Below, piece by piece: positions 59,340 to 64,000 of a DNA stretch of 64,000 nucleotides. The stretch is from contig NZ_CP032823.1 in assembly GCF_003660105.1 (NCBI RefSeq), forward strand, positions 1,364,001 to 1,428,000, written 5' to 3'. The notes under the pieces are model-generated. The model ran no database searches. It was not told the origin of the DNA and saw only the letters and a program-made list of their open reading frames with translations. The translations under genes were made by a program, and so were the position numbers. The DNA comes from Aliarcobacter cryaerophilus ATCC 43158. GTDB lineage: Bacteria > Campylobacterota > Campylobacteria > Campylobacterales > Arcobacteraceae. Position 1 is the stretch's first letter. Every line of letters starts with the position of its first letter.

Positions 59340-61045
59340 CTATTTAGTTATTTTTGTTATCAATCTAGAATACCATTCCTTTATTTTACTTTTATTTTCA
59401 TCTTTAGGATGCTCTAAAAAATCTTTGTTAAAAGTAAACTCTTCATAATTTTTTAGCCATCTTCCATTTTCATAAACAAAATTTCTTACTACTGATAAAT
59501 AATTGAAGTATCAATTTTGGAATAATCATTATCCCAAATAATTAAAGTACTCAATCCATCTACAAATACATCTCGTTCTATTTCAATTAATATAAAGTTT
59601 TTATTATTATATTCAATGGAAACAGCTAAATATTTTCTTTGTGTTTTATCATCAGCTAATTTAGCTTTTCTCCATTTCCTTTTTTTATTAATTTCATTTT
59701 CTGGCTTTTGAGGAAGATAATTTTCAAGTTGGATGTTAAAACTAAATTCTTCATTTTCTTTTGAATATTCAAATAACATATTTTTAAAATCTGTTAAATT
59801 TAAATATTCTCTATCATCATTCTTAGGATTTTCATTTTCAATCAAGCCACCAGCAGTATTCTCATCACCATTTGATTCAGAATCTTTTGTACTTAAATCA
59901 ATTTTTCTATCACTATTAAAATTTTCTTCTAACTGTGAAATATCTTCCTCATCAATATATTCTACAATTTTTATAATATCTTTAGATTTCAAATCTAATC
60001 TTTCCTCAAAGTCTTCAGATTCATTATTGATAGAAATAGGAGTAAAATCTTCTTTTGGTGTATTATTTGTAATCTTTTTAGATAATTTCTTTTTAGAAGC
60101 TTTTCTTTTTCTAACTATTCCTACTGGCTCATTTGTCTTATTTTTTCTTTCAATTTTAATGAATAAAGTTTCAAAATCATAAGTACTATCTTCATTTATA
60201 AATTTTAATACTAAAAATGAACCATCAGATAATATTTTAACTCTTGCATTTAAAGATATCTCCTCTATTATGGGAAAATCAACTTTGAGTTTCATCTCAT
60301 TTGAATTATTTAAATAACCTTTTTCTTGTTTTATTAATTTTATTTCTTGTGCACTTGCTGTTAAATTTCTTCTAACTTGATGCCAAGAATTATTTGAATA
60401 TTCATCTGTAGCATATCTATAGATATTTGAAGCATCATTTGTATTGGCATTTTGAGTTAATATAATTTCTTTAGAGTTTAAATTTATATGTGTTATATCT
60501 TTATATAAACCTTTTAATATAGAAGATTCTTCTCTTAATGATGCCGATAAAATTTGTTTTGTCATTGATGGTGTTGTAAAATAAAACCATCTAGCAACTT
60601 CATAATGAGGAATATATACATTCTTATTTGTATTTTCATCTTTTAAAATAAAATAATATTGCCCTTGAATATGATATTTAGCATTAAAGTTATCAATTTT
60701 TTTTGGAAAGTTTGGTAATACTAACTCTTGTCTCAATTCTGATATTTCAAATAACATTTTTGAGTCAACCTTTTCTAAATTTAATAGTAAATTAACTTTT
60801 GTACCAGCGAATGTATTAAGCTTCTTTTGATTATCAATAATTGAACCTATTGGAAAATTTGCCATATCTTTTAAATTTATATATACTAAGAAATATTCAG
60901 GATTCTCTTCTAACATTTCTTTTAGAATTAAAGCTAATTTAAAATTTGTTTCTTGTTGATAAATATTACCATATGAAAAAACCACAACTCTTTTATCTTT
61001 TGGAAAATAAGTTAATGAAAATTCTTCTAATTCTAAATCAGACAT
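59340..61045 (-). pseudogene. tnsE: TnsE-like target selector with a C-terminal frameshift
   Basis: The main frame (61045-59489) gives 518 residues. Near residue 150 it has VYIPHYEVARWFYF, near 470 KYLAVSIEYNNKNFILIEIE and GLSTLIIW. These match, by my recollection, IPxxExAR, the VLLEVD strand and the LST segment of Tn7 TnsE (538 residues). The frame stops at 59489, but a different frame continues as VRNFVYENGRWLKNYEEF, with LEHPKDEN and IKEWYSRL, to a stop at 59340, matching the HPK and helical end of TnsE. A single-base change between about 59492 and 59506 explains this. TnsE directs Tn7 to replicating DNA through the sliding clamp. Confidence 0.72.
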
Positions 61046-61439
61046 AACTATTCCTTAATATCAAAATAATTTTATACAAAAATTTTAAATCTCTTAAATT
61101 AAAAGATATTAAATATTTAAATTATATTTAAAATATTCTTCACATTAATAATATTTTAAAATTATAATAAATGATATTTACTTTAAGTTTAAATCTATAA
61201 TTTTATTAAAAAGGTAGCCATAACCACCTAAAAATCATATTTATTTAATTTAAGTGTATTGCGAATACTATTAAGATTATCTTAAGTTAAAAGACATTTT
61301 ACAAACAACATATTATCAATATATTTAAAATAAATAGATAAAAATTCATTTAGTTAAATTTTAAGAACTTATTTTTTAACAGTGTACTTTTAAATTCTCA
61401 TTATATTCTGAATATTCGCAACTTTTATTGAAAATTACA
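61046..61439. repeat. Distal transposon end with TnsB-type sites
   Basis: The terminal sequence on the minus strand is TGTAATTTTCAATAAAAG followed by TTGCGAATA (61421-61413), 18 bases from the end, mirroring the other end. A further TATTGCGAATA-type element lies at about 61257-61268. No gene is seen in these 394 bases. Confidence 0.8.
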
Positions 61440-62316
61440 TTCCTCCTCCAAATATAGAAGATTTTGTACTTGAATGGTGTGGGTTTCTAAAAGCTCTTGT
61501 GGGACTAAAATCAACATCTTTTAAATCAAGTGCTTGAAGTTTTGCTTTTTCAAGTATCTCTTCAAGATTCATAGGAGCTAAGATATATTGCAATCTTTTT
61601 GCTATCATTGATTTTCCACAACCTGGACTTCCTTCCATCAAAAAATTATGATTTCCAGCAGCACAAATAAGTGCTGCATATTTCGCCATATCTTGACCTA
61701 TTACATCCTTAAAATCTTCATCATACTTTTTATTATAAAAATATTGTTCATTTTTTAGATTTAAAACTTCATACTTAATTTGCTCTTTTTCATGCAAATA
61801 ATTATCTTTATCTTTACTTTTTATAAACTCTATCGCATTATTTAATGTATTTACAACATAAATATCAATATTTGGGATATTTCCTAATTTCTTAGCACTT
61901 TCCAAAGAGGTTACAACTCTTTTTAACTCTCCTTTTTTTGCCAAAGATAAAACTATTGCAAAAATATGACTTGTATCTTTTATTGTTCCATCAAGAGCCA
62001 ATTCACCAAAAAAGAAAAAATCATCAAATCCTATTTTACTCTCATCAAATAAAGCAACTTGTAGCGCAATTGGTAAATCAAAGTGTGAACCTTTTTTATT
62101 TAATTCACTAGGTGATAGATTTATTGTTATTTTTAGTGGTGGAAATTTAAAATTATTTAAAAGTAGTGCTGACTTTACTCTATCTTTTGATTCATTGATA
62201 CTAGTACTAACCATCCCAACTATTGTAAAACTTGGCATTCCTTTTGTGAATGTTGCTTCAACATCAATAATTGTGGCTTCAATACTATCAAGTGTGGCAG
62301 ATTTTATTACTTTCAT
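61435..62316 (-). pseudogene. comM: 5' part of comM (yifB), cut off by the Tn7-like element
   Basis: This holds the N-terminal Lon-like domain of ComM (TFTKGMPSFTIVGM, NLSPSELNKKGSHFDLPIALQV, FGELALDGTI) and the first half of the AAA+ domain with Walker A in EGSPGCGKSMIAKRL. It runs to FRNPHHSSTKSSIFGGG; the next codons come from the transposon and stop after one residue. Host sequence ends with the duplicated AGGAA (61444-61440). Both halves being intact up to the junction suggests a recent insertion. Without comM, natural transformation with divergent DNA would be expected to suffer. Confidence 0.95.
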
Positions 62317-62427
62317 ACTCGCTCTTTATCTTTTTTTAAAATAGTACAATAATTTATAATATTATTGCAAAAAACTAAAATAATTATGATAAAATTTAAA
62401 CCATGTCTTAATTCGGGGGAGAAATAG

Positions 62428-64000
62428 ATGTCTACAAGCAAAAAATTATTTTTAACTATGTTTTTTAATGTTATCAGTTTAATCTTTATAATTTTAGTAT
62501 CATTTTTTATTGCTAAAAAAAATATTGAAATTTTAATCAATAAAGATTTAGAAAGCTTAGGTTTATCAGTATTTAACTTAAGCTCTTTTTATGCAAAAAG
62601 CAATCCTAAGGGATACGAAGAAAAAGAGTTTAAAGATGCAATAAAAGATATTAAAATTGGAAAAAGTGGTTATATATATTTTGTTGATGAATCTGGAAAC
62701 ATAATAATTCATCCAACAATAGAGGGTAAGAATCTTGCTTCTTTAGATTTTATACAAAAGATTATCTCAAGCAATGATAAAAGTGGAATAATTGAATACT
62801 ACACCGATGTAACAGATCAAGATAAAATAATATACTATAAATATATTCCTGAATGGAAAATGTGGGTTGTTCCAGGAATAAATAAAGAAGATTATGTAAA
62901 AGATATATATGTTGAATTCTTCTACAAAATTGTTCTTCTAGGAGTATTAATAATTATTTTACAACTAATCATTTTTTACCTAATTACAAAAGGAATAACA
63001 AAGAGAATAAAAGAGTTTTCTTCTCATTTTAGTGAATTTTTAAGTTTCATTACATATAAACAAAATAGAATTGAAAAGAAAAAACTTGAAGGTAATTGTG
63101 AATTTTCAGTAATGACAAAAGATATAAATAATGCAATTGATGAGTTTGATGATAAATTCAAACATGATATGAGAGTAATAGGAGAGAGTGTTTTAACTTT
63201 TGATAAACTTAAAAAAGGTATTTTCAAATGTAGAGTAAACTCAAATAGCTCAAATCCTATGATAAATACTTTAAAAAACACAATAAATGATGCATTAGAT
63301 GATTTAGAAAATTATATGAGAGAGATAGAAAAAACTCTTACATCTTACACTAGCAATGACTATAAAGGTAGAATTGATATTAATAATAAAATTGCAAATC
63401 CATCAAGACTTTTAAAAGTTATTCAAAGTGTAAACTCTTTGGGTGATACTTTGGCAAGTCAAGCAAAAAATAGTTTGGAAAATGGTAGTTCTTTGGAGAC
63501 TAATTCTAAAACTTTGAAAAGCTCTATTGAAAATCTTACTTCAAAAATTACAAAACAGATTGAAAGTCTTGAAGAGACAACTTTGGCTGTAGAAAAAATA
63601 TCTGAAATAACAAATAACAACTCAAAAAACACTACTTCTATGTCAAATTTAGCAGAAATAGTAAAACAAGCTGTTGAAGATGGTTATAAACTATCAAACA
63701 AAACAACTCAATCTATGGATGATATAAATGAAAAAGTTATAGCTATAAATGAAGCTATAACTATAATAGACCAAATAGCATTTCAGACAAATATTCTTAG
63801 CCTAAATGCAGCTGTAGAAGCTGCAACCGCTGGTGAGGCAGGAAAAGGATTTGCTGTTGTTGCAGGAGAGGTTAGAAACCTTGCAAACAAAAGTGCAGAA
63901 GCAGCAAATGATATAAAAAAGCTTGTAGAAATAGCAAATCAAAAAGCCCATGAAGGGAAAAATATATCAAATGAGATGCAAAATGGATACAAAGATCTTC
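62428..64000 (+). CDS. Methyl-accepting chemotaxis protein, 3' end outside the window
   Basis: The frame is open from the ATG at 62428 (GGGGGAG ribosome-binding site) to the window edge, 524 residues so far. A first membrane helix (about 10-28) is followed by a single-Cache sensor domain ([20 protein letters not shown], then [15 protein letters not shown]), a second helix (about 167-190), a long HAMP-like region and the signalling domain. The signalling hairpin tip ([30 protein letters not shown], then [15 protein letters not shown]) is the CheA/CheW contact. The ligand is unknown; Cache domains of this kind often bind small carboxylates. It is divergent from comM. Confidence 0.93.
   Translation, partial: MSTSKKLFLTMFFNVISLIFIILVSFFIAKKNIEILINKDLESLGLSVFNLSSFYAKSNPKGYEEKEFKDAIKDIKIGKSGYIYFVDESGNIIIHPTIEGKNLASLDFIQKIISSNDKSGIIEYYTDVTDQDKIIYYKYIPEWKMWVVPGINKEDYVKDIYVEFFYKIVLLGVLIIILQLIIFYLITKGITKRIKEFSSHFSEFLSFITYKQNRIEKKKLEGNCEFSVMTKDINNAIDEFDDKFKHDMRVIGESVLTFDKLKKGIFKCRVNSNSSNPMINTLKNTINDALDDLENYMREIEKTLTSYTSNDYKGRIDINNKIANPSRLLKVIQSVNSLGDTLASQAKNSLENGSSLETNSKTLKSSIENLTSKITKQIESLEETTLAVEKISEITNNNSKNTTSMSNLAEIVKQAVEDGYKLSNKTTQSMDDINEKVIAINEAITIIDQIAFQTNILSLNAAVEAATAGEAGKGFAVVAGEVRNLANKSAEAANDIKKLVEIANQKAHEGKNISNEMQNGYKDL

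Larger units (their letters stand above)
46312..61439. mobile_element. 15.1-kb Tn7-like transposon inserted in comM
   Basis: Both ends are TGTAAT...ATTACA inverted repeats and the element is flanked by a 5-bp duplication (TTCCT at 46307-46311 and 61440-61444). It encodes TnsA, TnsB, TnsC, TniQ and a TnsE-like protein. Five-bp duplication, 5'-TGT ends and these genes are the hallmarks of Tn7 relatives. comM is also the target of the Tn6022/AbaR group in Acinetobacter. Cargo is a restriction-modification unit with a recombinase, exported nuclease-type proteins, a phospholipase-C-like protein and a conserved 80-residue protein behind a CIRCE-like operator. Confidence 0.95.

Noticed and set aside
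59733-60182. 149-residue + strand frame rich in Phe, Ser and Leu
   Set aside because: Lies entirely opposite the TnsE-like gene and has no coding features.
61435-62316. Reading the 293-residue comM 5' part as a complete gene
   Set aside because: Its last codon and stop come from the transposon end, and the missing half with matching junction lies at 45671-46311.
62313-62540. 75-residue minus-strand frame upstream of comM
   Set aside because: It overlaps the start of the chemotaxis receptor gene and is its antisense shadow.
1-64000. CRISPR arrays or cas genes that might guide the Tn7-like element
   Set aside because: No regularly spaced direct repeats with unique spacers and no Cas-like proteins were seen; the only regular repeats are inside the giant coding gene.

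Overview
The window is very AT-rich chromosomal DNA from a member of the Campylobacterota, most likely an Arcobacter/Aliarcobacter-type organism. Evidence: the ribH-nusB-pyrF gene order, a futalosine-pathway MqnA, short gaps, many ATGA/TAATG gene overlaps and TATAAT-only promoters. Housekeeping DNA fills 1-8085 (ftsW, murG, uppP, mqnA, moaDE, a PHP phosphatase, glnA, ribH, nusB, pyrF, tRNA-Ser, tRNA-Met), about 40145-46311 (TauE/SafE exporter, xthA, thiI, an antiporter, the 3' part of comM) and 61440-64000 (5' part of comM and the start of a chemotaxis receptor gene).

Accessory region 1 (8034-27145) is a 19-kb integrative, probably mobilizable element in the 3' end of tRNA-Met. A perfect 52-bp direct repeat of the tRNA 3' end marks both borders, and a tyrosine integrase lies just inside the right border. 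A repeated 23-bp motif near each end looks like integrase arm sites. Cargo is an HUH relaxase with a hairpin-rich oriT candidate, a relB-yafQ toxin-antitoxin pair, a HEPN protein with a membrane partner, and several unknown genes. A long leftward operon (24455 to 18068) carries a small DNA-binding protein, a phage replisome-organizer-like protein, a ParA ATPase, a coiled-coil membrane protein, a small membrane protein and an 814-residue DotA/TraY/VirB6-like membrane protein. No other recognisable type IV secretion part is present. A decayed tRNA-Met copy at about 9950-10035 suggests an earlier insertion.

Accessory region 2 (27568-39877) is a type I secretion locus. It holds a periplasmic adaptor fused to a PAS domain, a LuxR-type regulator with a degenerate receiver, an ATP-grasp protein, a 1705-residue acidic repeat protein that is the likely secreted substrate, a LapB-like ABC exporter and a TolC-like outer-membrane channel. 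A fragment of a GGDEF gene follows.

Accessory region 3 (46312-61439) is a 15,128-bp Tn7-like transposon that splits comM (yifB). Its ends are TGTAATTYTCAA terminal inverted repeats flanked by a 5-bp duplication (TTCCT on the + strand); precise removal restores the comM frame. It encodes TnsA, TnsB, TnsC, a short TniQ without the usual C-terminal target-recognition part and, at the opposite end, a protein I read as TnsE with a C-terminal frameshift. Cargo includes a tyrosine recombinase, a fused nuclease-methyltransferase with its specificity subunit, a cluster of exported small proteins around an EndA-type nuclease, and a zinc-dependent phospholipase C-like protein. A CIRCE-like heat-shock operator lies inside the tnsA-proximal end, upstream of a conserved 80-residue protein of unknown role.
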